Positions 1 through 6,200 of a stretch of DNA of 10,688 bases are shown here, piece after piece (the first letter of the stretch is position 1; each line of letters starts with the position of its first letter). The notes beneath the pieces were generated by a model that was not told the origin of the DNA, did no database searches, and saw nothing but the letters and a program-made list of their open reading frames with translations. The translations under genes and the position numbers were made by a program. The stretch comes from Pseudooctadecabacter sp. GTDB lineage: Bacteria > Pseudomonadota > Alphaproteobacteria > Rhodobacterales > Rhodobacteraceae. The stretch spans positions 1 to 10,688 of the forward strand of contig JAHDFG010000053.1 in NCBI GenBank assembly GCA_020628265.1. The letters run 5' to 3'.

Positions 1-782
1 TCCGCGCCCATGCGCTGGCCTATGCCAATGAGATGGGGTGCACGATGGAAGAGGCTTCGTTGCGGGTCTTTTCCAATGCGGAAGGTGCCTATGGGTCCAA
101 CGTGAATTCTCTGGTCGACAGTTCCGCCTATGACGGGGAAGACGAGCTGGCGGACGCCTATGAGGCGCGGAAGTCGTTTGCCTACGGCTTGGACGGCAAG
201 GCGACCAAGAAGCCGAATTTGTTGCAGGCTGCGTTGAAGGATGTGGATGTGGCCTATCAGAACCTTGAAAGCGTCGAGTTGGGGGTCACCACGGTCGACC
301 ATTATTTCGACACACTCGGCGGCATCGCCCGCGCGGTAAAGCGCGCCAAGGGGGAAGAGGCGGCCGTTTATATCGGGGATCAGACGCGCGGTGCTGCGAA
401 GGTTCGGACTCTGAAGGATCAGGTCGCGTTGGAGACCCGCAGCCGTGCGTTGAACCCGCGGTTCTTTGAGGCGCTGTTGGAGCATGGCCATGAGGGTGTG
501 CGCCAGATCGAGGCGCATATCACCAACACCATGGGCTGGTCCGCCACGACCGGTCAGGTGGAGCCTTGGGTCTATCAGAAGCTGAGCGAGACTTTCGTTT
601 TGGACGAAGAGATGCGGGAGCGGCTGGCAGCGTTGAACCCGCAAGCCAGCGTTCGGATGGCATCGCGGCTGCTGGAGGCGTCAGACCGCGATTACTGGCA
701 ACCGGATGATGAAACACTGGCAGGTCTTCAGGATGCGGCGGATGCGTTGGAAGATCGGCTTGAAGGGATTGCAGCGGAATGA
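1..782 (+). CDS. bchH: Magnesium chelatase subunit H, C-terminal part (5' end outside window)
   Basis: This is the last ~260 residues of the large, porphyrin-binding subunit of Mg-chelatase, which with BchI and BchD inserts Mg2+ into protoporphyrin IX using ATP. The frame is open from the window edge (first full codon at base 3) to TGA 780-782. The family protein is about 1,200 residues, so roughly a fifth is present. Recognisable C-terminal stretches are RVFSNAEGAYGSNVN, a repeated YDGEDELADAYEARKSFAYG-type segment, LESVELGVTTVDHYFDTLGG, YIGDQTRGAAKVRTL and GWSATTGQVEPWVYQKLSETF, typical of the CobN/Mg-chelatase family. An internal ATG at 33 is not the start, because the homologous sequence (RAHALAYANEMG) continues upstream to the edge. 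The stop overlaps an ATG at 779-781. Being followed by bchL and bchM matches the bchFNBHLM block of purple bacteria. Identification is from family recognition and is very secure. Confidence 0.96.
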   Translation, partial: RAHALAYANEMGCTMEEASLRVFSNAEGAYGSNVNSLVDSSAYDGEDELADAYEARKSFAYGLDGKATKKPNLLQAALKDVDVAYQNLESVELGVTTVDHYFDTLGGIARAVKRAKGEEAAVYIGDQTRGAAKVRTLKDQVALETRSRALNPRFFEALLEHGHEGVRQIEAHITNTMGWSATTGQVEPWVYQKLSETFVLDEEMRERLAALNPQASVRMASRLLEASDRDYWQPDDETLAGLQDAADALEDRLEGIAAE

Positions 783-943
783 GCGTGATCTGCAGCATAT
801 CACAATGCGCACCAATGGTGCGGGTCCTGCGGACGGTGGGGGAAGGGGGGCCAGCCCCCCTCGGCCTGCGGCCTCACCCCCCGGAGTTTTCGGGTCAGAA
901 GAAACAAAGGACCGTGTGTGTCCTTGAAAGGAGAGGCCTATGA
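779..943 (+). other. 54-codon open frame bridging bchH and bchL (possible coupling leader; product doubtful)
   Basis: An uninterrupted frame begins with the ATG at 779-781, inside the bchH stop (ATGA), and ends with the TGA at 941-943, which overlaps the bchL ATG at 940-942. It would encode a peptide starting MSVICSISQC and ending VCVLERRGL. Its middle is a Gly/Pro/Arg-rich translation of the palindromic element at 835-900, so a conserved protein is unlikely. There is no good ribosome site; the nearest purine run, GAAGGG, is about 11 bases upstream. If it has a role, the best guess is translational coupling, with ribosomes finishing bchH carried to the bchL start. The competing view is a chance open frame in G+C-rich DNA, where stops are rare. 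I recognise no homologue. Confidence 0.25.
835..900 (+). repeat. G/C-rich palindromic intergenic element between bchH and bchL
   Basis: Two hairpins lie in tandem. In the first, GGGGGG (845-850) pairs with CCCCCC (855-860) around a CCAG loop. In the second, GGCC (863-866) pairs with GGCC (870-873) around TGC. A further CCCCCC (877-882) could compete for the G-run. The block ends CCCCCCGGAGTTTTCGGGTC followed by AGAAGAAA. From memory, intergenic blocks of this form (G-run, C-run, CCCCCCGGAG, T-rich step, GAAGAA) recur widely in Rhodobacterales genomes, so this is probably one copy of a dispersed element. It is not a classical terminator because no long T tract follows the stem. It could act as an mRNA processing or stability element. 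The 783-939 spacer otherwise holds only the bchL ribosome site (AGGAG at 929-933) and the overlapping 54-codon frame. Confidence 0.5.
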
Positions 944-1836
944 GCCCGAGAGATGAAATTCCGGTCCTGCGTGGCGAGGACGGTGAGGGTTCGGTGCAGG
1001 TGCATCAGGACGATACGATGAAGATTGAGGGCGCGAAGGTCTTTTCCGTTTATGGGAAGGGCGGGATCGGGAAATCGACGACCTCGTCGAACCTGTCGGC
1101 GGCGTTCTCGAAGCTGGGGAAGCGGGTGCTGCAGATCGGGTGCGACCCCAAGCACGACAGTACGTTCACACTGACAGGCCAGTTGCAGCCGACGGTCATC
1201 GATATTCTTAAGGAGGTGGATTTTCACCCCGAGGAATTGCGGCCCGAGGATTTCGTGACCGAAGGCTATGGCGGCGTGAAGTGTGTGGAGGCCGGTGGGC
1301 CGCCTGCAGGCACGGGCTGTGGTGGTTATGTGGTCGGTCAGACGGTGAAGCTGTTGAAGCAGCACCATCTGTTGGAAGACACGGATGTGGTGATTTTCGA
1401 TGTGCTGGGCGATGTCGTTTGCGGTGGGTTTGCCGCCCCGTTGCAGCATGCGGATCGGGCGCTGATCGTGACGGCCAATGATTTCGACAGCATCTACGCT
1501 ATGAACCGGATCATCGCCGCCGTGCAGGCCAAATCCAAGAACTACAAAGTGCGGCTGGCGGGCTGTGTGGCGAACCGCAGCAAGGATACCGATGAGGTGG
1601 ATCGATATTGCCGGACGGTCGGATTCAACCGGATCGCGCATATGCCGGATGTGGATGCGATCCGCAGGTCCCGCCTGAAGAAGAAGACCCTCTTCGAGAT
1701 GGATTTGGACGACGATATCGCTGCTTGCCAGAAGGAGTACATCCGGCTGGCAGAGGCGCTTTATGCCGGAACAGAGCCTTTGGCACCGGCCCCTTTGGAA
1801 GACCGCGACATCTTTGAACTGCTGGGGTTTGATTGA
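940..1836 (+). CDS. bchL: Light-independent protochlorophyllide reductase, iron protein subunit L
   Basis: BchL is the NifH-like dimeric ATPase that passes electrons, one ATP-driven step at a time, to the BchN-BchB component, which reduces ring D of protochlorophyllide. The 298-residue product matches the family length. Visible features are the P-loop GKGGIGKST (39-47), the CDPKHDST segment (68-75), and the two cysteines that bind the bridging [4Fe-4S] cluster: C127 in GTGCGGY and C161 in DVVCGGF. Switch II is the DVLGDVVCGGFAAPL region near 154. The C-terminus DRDIFELLGFD is typical. The ATG at 940 is preceded by AGGAG (929-933), and the MSP...GEGSVQVH start resembles Rhodobacter BchL, so the in-frame ATG at 1018 is not preferred. 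A ~29-residue tail precedes the core; in R. sphaeroides such a tail has been reported, as I recall, to cover the cluster. The stop directly abuts the bchM TTG. Confidence 0.98.
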   Translation: MSPRDEIPVLRGEDGEGSVQVHQDDTMKIEGAKVFSVYGKGGIGKSTTSSNLSAAFSKLGKRVLQIGCDPKHDSTFTLTGQLQPTVIDILKEVDFHPEELRPEDFVTEGYGGVKCVEAGGPPAGTGCGGYVVGQTVKLLKQHHLLEDTDVVIFDVLGDVVCGGFAAPLQHADRALIVTANDFDSIYAMNRIIAAVQAKSKNYKVRLAGCVANRSKDTDEVDRYCRTVGFNRIAHMPDVDAIRRSRLKKKTLFEMDLDDDIAACQKEYIRLAEALYAGTEPLAPAPLEDRDIFELLGFD

Positions 1837-2523
1837 TTGACCTATGACGTAACCCGTGACCGGGTCGAAGACTATTTCGACCGGACCGCCACCAAAACGT
1901 GGGAGCGGTTGACGTCCGACGCGCCGGTGTCGGGCATCCGCGCGACTGTGCGTGCGGGGCGGGATCGGATGCGCGCGGTTATGTTGGGACAACTGCCTAA
2001 GGACCTGTCGGGTCAGCGGGTGCTGGATGCTGGATGCGGTACGGGTGCCATGGCAGTTGAGCTGGCCGAGCGCGGGGCCGAGGTGGTCGCCGTCGATATC
2101 GCGCCGGAGCTGATCAAGATCGCAGAGACGCGGTGCCCGCGTCATTTGCGCAGCCGGATAGCGTTTCAAGCAGGCGACATGTTGGATTCTGAATTGGGGC
2201 GGTTTGATCATGCGGTCGCGATGGACTCGATGATCTATTACGACCGTCCGACCTTAGTGCAGTTGTTGAAAGCCAATGAGAGCCGGATTGGTGGCAAGTT
2301 CGTCTTTACGTTGGCGCCGCGCACGCCGTTGCTGATGGCGATGTTCCGTGTTGGAAAGCTGTTCCCGCAGTCGGACCGCTCGCCCGTTATGATCCCGCAA
2401 CGTGCCTTGGATTTGGCGTCAGATTTGCGGATCGCGGGGGCGAATGGGCGGTTGGCACAGGTCGAGCGGGTGACCTCCGGTTTTTATATTTCCGAGTGTT
2501 TGCGGTTTGGGGGGCAGCCATGA
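1837..2523 (+). CDS. bchM: Magnesium-protoporphyrin IX O-methyltransferase
   Basis: BchM transfers a methyl group from S-adenosylmethionine to the ring-C propionate of Mg-protoporphyrin IX, making the substrate of the AcsF cyclase. The 228-residue product has the class I SAM-binding motif VLDAGCGTG (62-70), the acidic end of strand 2 in VVAVDIAP (83-90), and the family segments VEDYFDRTATKTWERL (10-25), AMDSMIYYDRP (128-138), LFPQSDRSPVMIP (175-187) and a C-terminal GFYISECLRF. The start is a TTG placed immediately after the bchL TGA (TGATTG). No in-frame ATG occurs until residue 44, after conserved N-terminal sequence, so the TTG is the best start. Translation probably depends on coupling to bchL, since only a weak GGGG precedes it. 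The stop overlaps the lhaA ATG by four bases (ATGA). Confidence 0.96.
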   Translation: MTYDVTRDRVEDYFDRTATKTWERLTSDAPVSGIRATVRAGRDRMRAVMLGQLPKDLSGQRVLDAGCGTGAMAVELAERGAEVVAVDIAPELIKIAETRCPRHLRSRIAFQAGDMLDSELGRFDHAVAMDSMIYYDRPTLVQLLKANESRIGGKFVFTLAPRTPLLMAMFRVGKLFPQSDRSPVMIPQRALDLASDLRIAGANGRLAQVERVTSGFYISECLRFGGQP

Positions 2524-3953
2524 TCCTCCGCAAGCAATATTTCAAGAATGCGACGTTGAAGATGTTGCCGTTTGCCGATGCGGCGTCTGAGGGTTTGCCG
2601 TTGGGCCAGCTGCTGCGTCTGGCGTTGTTCCAGGTGTCGGTGGGTATGGCCGGTGTCATGCTGCTGGGCACGCTGAACCGAGTGATGATCGTTGAGCTGA
2701 GCGTGCCTGCGTTGATCGTTGCGGTGATGATTGCGGTGCCGGTTCTTGTGGCGCCGTTCCGCGCGCTGCTTGGGTTCAAGTCGGACACCTATCGCAGTGC
2801 GATTGGGTGGAAGCGTATTCCTTACCTGTGGTTCGGGACGTTGTGGCAGTTTGGCGGGCTGGCGATCATGCCGATGGCGTTGCTGGTGCTGTCGGGCAAT
2901 ACGGCGGTGGATGTGCCCGATGCCTTCCGGCAGGGGGCCGCTGGCCTTGCGTTCCTGCTGACGGGCGTGGGGATGCATATGACGCAGACGGCGGGTCTGG
3001 CACTGGCCGCGGACCGTGCGGATGATGAGACGCGGCCGCGGGTTGTGGCGCTGTTGTATGTGATGTTCCTGCTGGGGATGCTGGCGTCGGCTGTCATCAT
3101 TGGCACGTTGCTGCGCGACTTTAGTGAGCTGAAGTTGGTGCAGGTGGTGCAAGGGGCTGCCGTCGCCACAGCGGTTCTGAACCTGATCGCCCTGTGGAAG
3201 CAGGAGAAGGTCAAGCCCATGACCAAAGAGGAACGCGCGGCACCCAAGCCTACGTTCCGCGATGCATGGGATGATCTGATGTCCGGTGGATCGGCTGGGA
3301 GATTGTTGGCGGTCGTGTTCTTTGGGACGATGGCGTTCAACATGCAGGACGTGCTGCTTGAGCCTTATGGCGGTGAAATCCTTGGGCTGTCCGTATCAGC
3401 GACGACTTTGCTGACGGCCGCTTGGGCCATTGGGGCGTTGGCTGGCTTTGGTGCTGCTGCGCGGTGGCTTGGACGGCAGGTTGATGCCTACCGGATTGCC
3501 GCAAGGGGCATCCTGTTTGGACTGTTCGCCTTTTCTTGCGTGATTTTTTCCGCGCCGCTGAACAGTGGTGCGATGTTCTTTGCCGGTGCCTTTGGCATTG
3601 GCTTGGGGGGTGGGCTGTTCGCAGTTGCCACCCTGACGGCTGCGATGACGATGCCCGCCACGGGTATTGCGGGTCGTGGTCTGGCGCTTGGCGCGTGGGG
3701 GGCCGCTTCGGCCACTGCCGCCGGGCTGTCTACGGTGATCGGGGGTGGCCTGCGGGACATCATCGGTGGCCTTGCTACCCAGGGAACCTTCGGGGAGGCG
3801 CTCGCCACGCCGACCACAGGCTATTCGGTCGTGTACCACACGGAGATTGGCCTGCTCTTTCTCACCTTAATCGTTCTGGGGCCGCTCGTGCGGGTCAGGG
3901 CGGTGACCGAAGACCAAAAGGCCAAGTTCGGCCTTGCGGACTTCCCAACCTGA
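2520..3953 (+). CDS. lhaA: LhaA/PucC-family light-harvesting complex 1 assembly membrane protein
   Basis: This polytopic inner-membrane protein of the major-facilitator-like PucC/LhaA (bacteriochlorophyll delivery) family helps assemble the LH1 antenna. Position between bchM and puhA distinguishes LhaA from PucC, which sits with pucBA. From ATG 2520 the product is 477 residues, the same as Rhodobacter LhaA as I recall. Diagnostic segments are LLGTLNRVMIVEL (48-60) and the loop after helix 2, RALLGFKSDTYRSAIGWKRIP (81-101, written in two overlapping blocks of the family signature), followed by YLWFGTLWQFGGLA. About twelve hydrophobic segments follow, with a basic cytoplasmic loop (KQEKVKPMTKEERAAPKP) near the middle, and the tail is short. 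ATG 2520 overlaps the bchM stop and follows a G-rich TTGGGGGGC. An upstream in-frame GTG at 2496 would add eight residues and is less likely. puhA starts 17 bases after the stop, and in relatives puhA promoters lie inside this gene. Confidence 0.95.
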   Translation: MILRKQYFKNATLKMLPFADAASEGLPLGQLLRLALFQVSVGMAGVMLLGTLNRVMIVELSVPALIVAVMIAVPVLVAPFRALLGFKSDTYRSAIGWKRIPYLWFGTLWQFGGLAIMPMALLVLSGNTAVDVPDAFRQGAAGLAFLLTGVGMHMTQTAGLALAADRADDETRPRVVALLYVMFLLGMLASAVIIGTLLRDFSELKLVQVVQGAAVATAVLNLIALWKQEKVKPMTKEERAAPKPTFRDAWDDLMSGGSAGRLLAVVFFGTMAFNMQDVLLEPYGGEILGLSVSATTLLTAAWAIGALAGFGAAARWLGRQVDAYRIAARGILFGLFAFSCVIFSAPLNSGAMFFAGAFGIGLGGGLFAVATLTAAMTMPATGIAGRGLALGAWGAASATAAGLSTVIGGGLRDIIGGLATQGTFGEALATPTTGYSVVYHTEIGLLFLTLIVLGPLVRVRAVTEDQKAKFGLADFPT

Positions 3954-3970
3954 ATACGGAGGACATACCC

Positions 3971-4753
3971 ATGGTTGGCGTAGAATTTTTTGGAAACTTC
4001 GATCTGGCGAGTGCAGCGATCTGGCTGTTCTACATCTTTTTCGCTGGGCTGATTTTCTATCTCCAGACGGAGAACATGCGCGAAGGCTATCCGCTTGAGG
4101 ATGATGACGGCAATGAGGCCCCGAACCAAGGCCCGTTCCCGGTGCCAAACTCAAAGACGTTTGATCTGCCCCATGGGCGCGGGTCTGTGACGGTTCCGAG
4201 CCCCGAGAACGAAGCGGCGCACCGCCGCAATGATCTGGCTTTGGCACGGACGTCCAAGGCCGCTGGTTCGCCTTACGTGCCGACCGGCGATCCAATGGCT
4301 GATGGCGTTGGCCCCGCATCCTGGGCACCGCGTCGGGATGAGCCTGAACTGGATGGCCACGGTCATATCAAGATCCGCCCCATGGCGACCTTGCCCGACT
4401 TTGCCCATTCCGCCGGACGTGATCCGCGCGGCAAGGCCGTTGTGTCGGGTGATGGTGAGGTTGTGGGCCGTGTCACGGACATGTGGGTCGACGTGCCGGA
4501 ATCCCTCGTCCGTTACCTTGAGATGGACGTGAACCCCGAAGGGCAGGGCAACATGCGTCTGATCCCTATCAACCTGTGCCGCATTCAAAGCGACCGCGTC
4601 GTGGTGAAATCCCTCTACGCGCACAACTTTGCCGGCATCCCCGCAACCAAAGCCAAGGACGCGGTCACGCTCCTCGAAGAGGACAAGATCACGGGCTACT
4701 ACGCAGGCGGCACTTTGTACGCCTCCGAAAAGCGGCTTGAACCCCAGATCTAA
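3971..4753 (+). CDS. puhA: Photosynthetic reaction centre subunit H
   Basis: PuhA anchors and caps the cytoplasmic face of the L-M reaction-centre core and carries part of the proton path to the secondary quinone QB. The 260-residue product equals the R. sphaeroides length. One transmembrane helix spans about residues 12-31, followed by LQTENMREGYPLEDDDG, typical of the family. The cytoplasmic beta-barrel domain includes PELDGHGHIKIRPM, with D128, H130 and H132 matching the known metal/proton-entry residues D124, H126 and H128 of R. sphaeroides. E177 in WVDVPE matches E173. The end, TLLEEDKITGYYAGGTLYAS, is also characteristic. The ATG at 3971 follows GGAGGA (3958-3963) at a good distance, and a much longer upstream frame from 3536 runs through lhaA and is rejected. 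puhB follows after 32 bases. This is among the surest calls in the window. Confidence 0.99.
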   Translation: MVGVEFFGNFDLASAAIWLFYIFFAGLIFYLQTENMREGYPLEDDDGNEAPNQGPFPVPNSKTFDLPHGRGSVTVPSPENEAAHRRNDLALARTSKAAGSPYVPTGDPMADGVGPASWAPRRDEPELDGHGHIKIRPMATLPDFAHSAGRDPRGKAVVSGDGEVVGRVTDMWVDVPESLVRYLEMDVNPEGQGNMRLIPINLCRIQSDRVVVKSLYAHNFAGIPATKAKDAVTLLEEDKITGYYAGGTLYASEKRLEPQI

Positions 4754-4785
4754 GGGGTCTGACTGACGACGAAAGGACGACGAAG

Positions 4786-5415
4786 ATGTCCCATGATGAT
4801 TTCAAATTTGAACCCGTGCGCGGGTTGCCGGAGGCCCTGCCCGAGGATGAGCACATCCTATGGCAGGGGTCGCCGTCGCCTGTGCGGCTGGCGAAAGACG
4901 CTTTGGCGCTCAATTGGATCATCGGGTATTTCGTCCTTTTGACGATCTGGCGCGTGGGTGTGTCCTCGACCCTCGTGCCGTTTGATCAAGCATTGGCGCA
5001 TGGCGTCCCGTTCGTTGTGATCGGGGCGCTGTGTGCCTTGCTGATCCTTGGCCTTGCCACGATGCAGGCGAAATCCGCGGTCTATACGTTGACCAACAAG
5101 CGGGTTGCGATGCGCATTGGGGCGGCGCTGACGATGACGCTGAACCTGCCCTATACGCAGATTGGCAACGCTGGGCTGGATCTGAAGCGGTCCGGCCACG
5201 GGACATTGGCGTTTGAGCTGATCGGGGACACGCGGTTTTCCTACATGATGACATGGCCCCATGTGCGGCCCTGGTACATGAGCAAGACGCAACCGGCCTT
5301 CCGGTCGATCCCCAATGCCGAGGCTGTGGCGCAGATCTTTGCCGATGCGGCAGAGGCGCGTGTGTCCACCCCACAGGTTGAACGACAGACGGCCGCCGCC
5401 GTCGCAGCGGAGTAA
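4786..5415 (+). CDS. puhB: Photosynthetic complex assembly protein PuhB
   Basis: PuhB is an inner-membrane factor needed for efficient reaction-centre assembly and, secondarily, for LH1 (known from R. capsulatus mutants). The product has 209 residues, against about 214 in R. capsulatus. The N-terminal FKFEPVRGLPEALPEDEHILWQG (7-29, spanning the family signature) is followed by two hydrophobic segments at about 43-61 and 74-93. A PH-like domain follows, introduced by YTLTNKRVAMRIG (100-112). The LDLKRSGHGT block and MTWPHVRPW (155-163) are typical of PuhB. The C-terminal 20 residues are Ala-rich and probably disordered. The ATG is preceded by GAAAGGA (4771-4777). The gene lies directly behind puhA and its stop is five bases before puhC, so the three are almost certainly co-transcribed. 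Confidence 0.94.
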   Translation: MSHDDFKFEPVRGLPEALPEDEHILWQGSPSPVRLAKDALALNWIIGYFVLLTIWRVGVSSTLVPFDQALAHGVPFVVIGALCALLILGLATMQAKSAVYTLTNKRVAMRIGAALTMTLNLPYTQIGNAGLDLKRSGHGTLAFELIGDTRFSYMMTWPHVRPWYMSKTQPAFRSIPNAEAVAQIFADAAEARVSTPQVERQTAAAVAAE

Positions 5416-5420
5416 TCGAT

Positions 5421-5879
5421 ATGGCCGGTCTTTCCACACAGATGAAGCATCGCGACAAGGACATGGTCCCGCGCGTCTTGGTCATTGCGATGTTCAGCTT
5501 GATGGCCGCATCGCTGGCGATTGTGGCCTATGCCCAGTGGTTCGATGTGCCTCAGCGGGGCGTGGTCGAGCTGGCACCGGTTGAACGGCAGATGGCGCTG
5601 CGGTTTGAAACTTCGCGCGAGGGCGTGTCGACCGTGTTCGATGAGGGCGGCACACAGATTGCCCATTCGGCGGATGACAAGATGGGGTTCATCGGTGTGA
5701 TCGGCATCGCGCTGGCGCGCGAGCGGCTGGTTCGGGACGTGCCGAACACAAGCCCCGTGACCCTGATGGAACGCACCAATGGCACCTATGCGATCGAAGA
5801 TCCCGCGACCGGCTGGTCGGTGGAGTTGATCGGATATGGCGCTGACAACGTGGCGGCCTTTGCCGGGCTGCTGGACTGA
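5421..5879 (+). CDS. puhC: Photosynthetic complex assembly protein PuhC
   Basis: PuhC is a small inner-membrane protein required for normal assembly or organisation of the reaction centre-LH1 core. The 152-residue product has a basic N-terminus (MAGLSTQMKHRDKDMVPR), one transmembrane helix at about 17-38, and a periplasmic domain. The domain contains RGVVELAPVERQMALRFE after the helix and ends with ATGWSVELIGYGADNVAAFAGLLD-type sequence, characteristic of the family (R. capsulatus protein about 162 residues). The ribosome site GCGGAG (5407-5412) lies within the last codons of puhB, so translation of the two is linked. bciE begins 24 bases after the stop with its own strong ribosome site. The name rests on sequence resemblance and on the puhA-puhB-puhC order. 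Confidence 0.92.
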   Translation: MAGLSTQMKHRDKDMVPRVLVIAMFSLMAASLAIVAYAQWFDVPQRGVVELAPVERQMALRFETSREGVSTVFDEGGTQIAHSADDKMGFIGVIGIALARERLVRDVPNTSPVTLMERTNGTYAIEDPATGWSVELIGYGADNVAAFAGLLD

Positions 5880-5903
5880 AACCAATCAAAGGAGGGAACC
5901 CCT

Positions 5904-6200
5904 ATGGGCCTTTTGACACGAACGAGAGAAGAGGTGCCCTGCGTGGTCACCATTTCGCACCGGTTTGAGGAGCTATCGGCGCACGTGAAATTCACGGACG
6001 GGTCGGTTGTTGGGCCGGGGGACACCGTAAAGGTCCACGGAGCCGAGATCATGGCACCCTACGGTGAGGTGGTTGAAGAGGAACGCATGGCGACGATCAC
6101 ACGGGCCAGCGGTATCGAACGCCTTTGGACCCGCGCAACCGGCGATCTGGAATTCATGGAGCTGTGCGAATTCAGCTTCTCCGAGGAGGTGACGGTATGA
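5904..6200 (+). CDS. bciE: Small protein upstream of acsF, probable oxidative-cyclase auxiliary subunit BciE
   Basis: This 98-residue soluble protein (MGLLTRTREEVPCVV at the start, CEFSFSEEVTV at the end) has no signal peptide, no membrane helix, and only two separated cysteines (13 and 87), so it is not a classical ferredoxin. It lies between puhC and acsF, and its stop overlaps the acsF ATG by four bases. From established work on oxygen-dependent cyclases, alphaproteobacterial AcsF needs a small partner, BciE, encoded in the photosynthesis cluster next to acsF. Size, position and coupling all fit, so the name is an inference from these rather than from an alignment. The middle (residues ~25-62, with VKFTDGSVVGPGDTVKVHG) looks like a compact beta-rich domain. 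The ribosome site AAAGGAGG (5888-5895) is one of the strongest in the window, suggesting abundant synthesis. It would act with AcsF at or near the membrane. Confidence 0.75.
   Translation: MGLLTRTREEVPCVVTISHRFEELSAHVKFTDGSVVGPGDTVKVHGAEIMAPYGEVVEEERMATITRASGIERLWTRATGDLEFMELCEFSFSEEVTV

Noticed and set aside
845..890. Intrinsic terminator between bchH and bchL
   Set aside because: The hairpins are strong, but the first is followed by TCGGCC rather than a T-run, and the TTTT at 887-890 is not adjacent to a stem end. An element or processing site fits better.
783..939. PpsR/CrtJ sites (TGT-N12-ACA) upstream of bchL, cycA or the phosphatidyltransferase gene
   Set aside because: No TGT-N12-ACA pair with correct spacing was found in the spacers at 783-939, 9335-9449 or 9909-10054.
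895..2211. Open frame of 438 codons on the - strand opposite bchL and bchM
   Set aside because: It is antisense to two unmistakable genes. Its product is rich in His/Arg/Gln with no domain, as expected of a shadow frame under strong third-position G/C bias.
2496..2519. GTG at 2496 as the start of lhaA
   Set aside because: It would add eight residues inside bchM. The ATG at 2520 gives the family length and the usual ATGA overlap.
2484..3839. Several long - strand frames across lhaA
   Set aside because: They are low-complexity products opposite a well-supported membrane protein gene. They have no ribosome sites or conserved motifs.
3536..3970. Upstream extension of the puhA frame through the end of lhaA
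   Set aside because: The added sequence is Cys/Arg/Gly-rich shadow of lhaA, while the ATG at 3971 has a well-placed GGAGGA and gives the exact family length.
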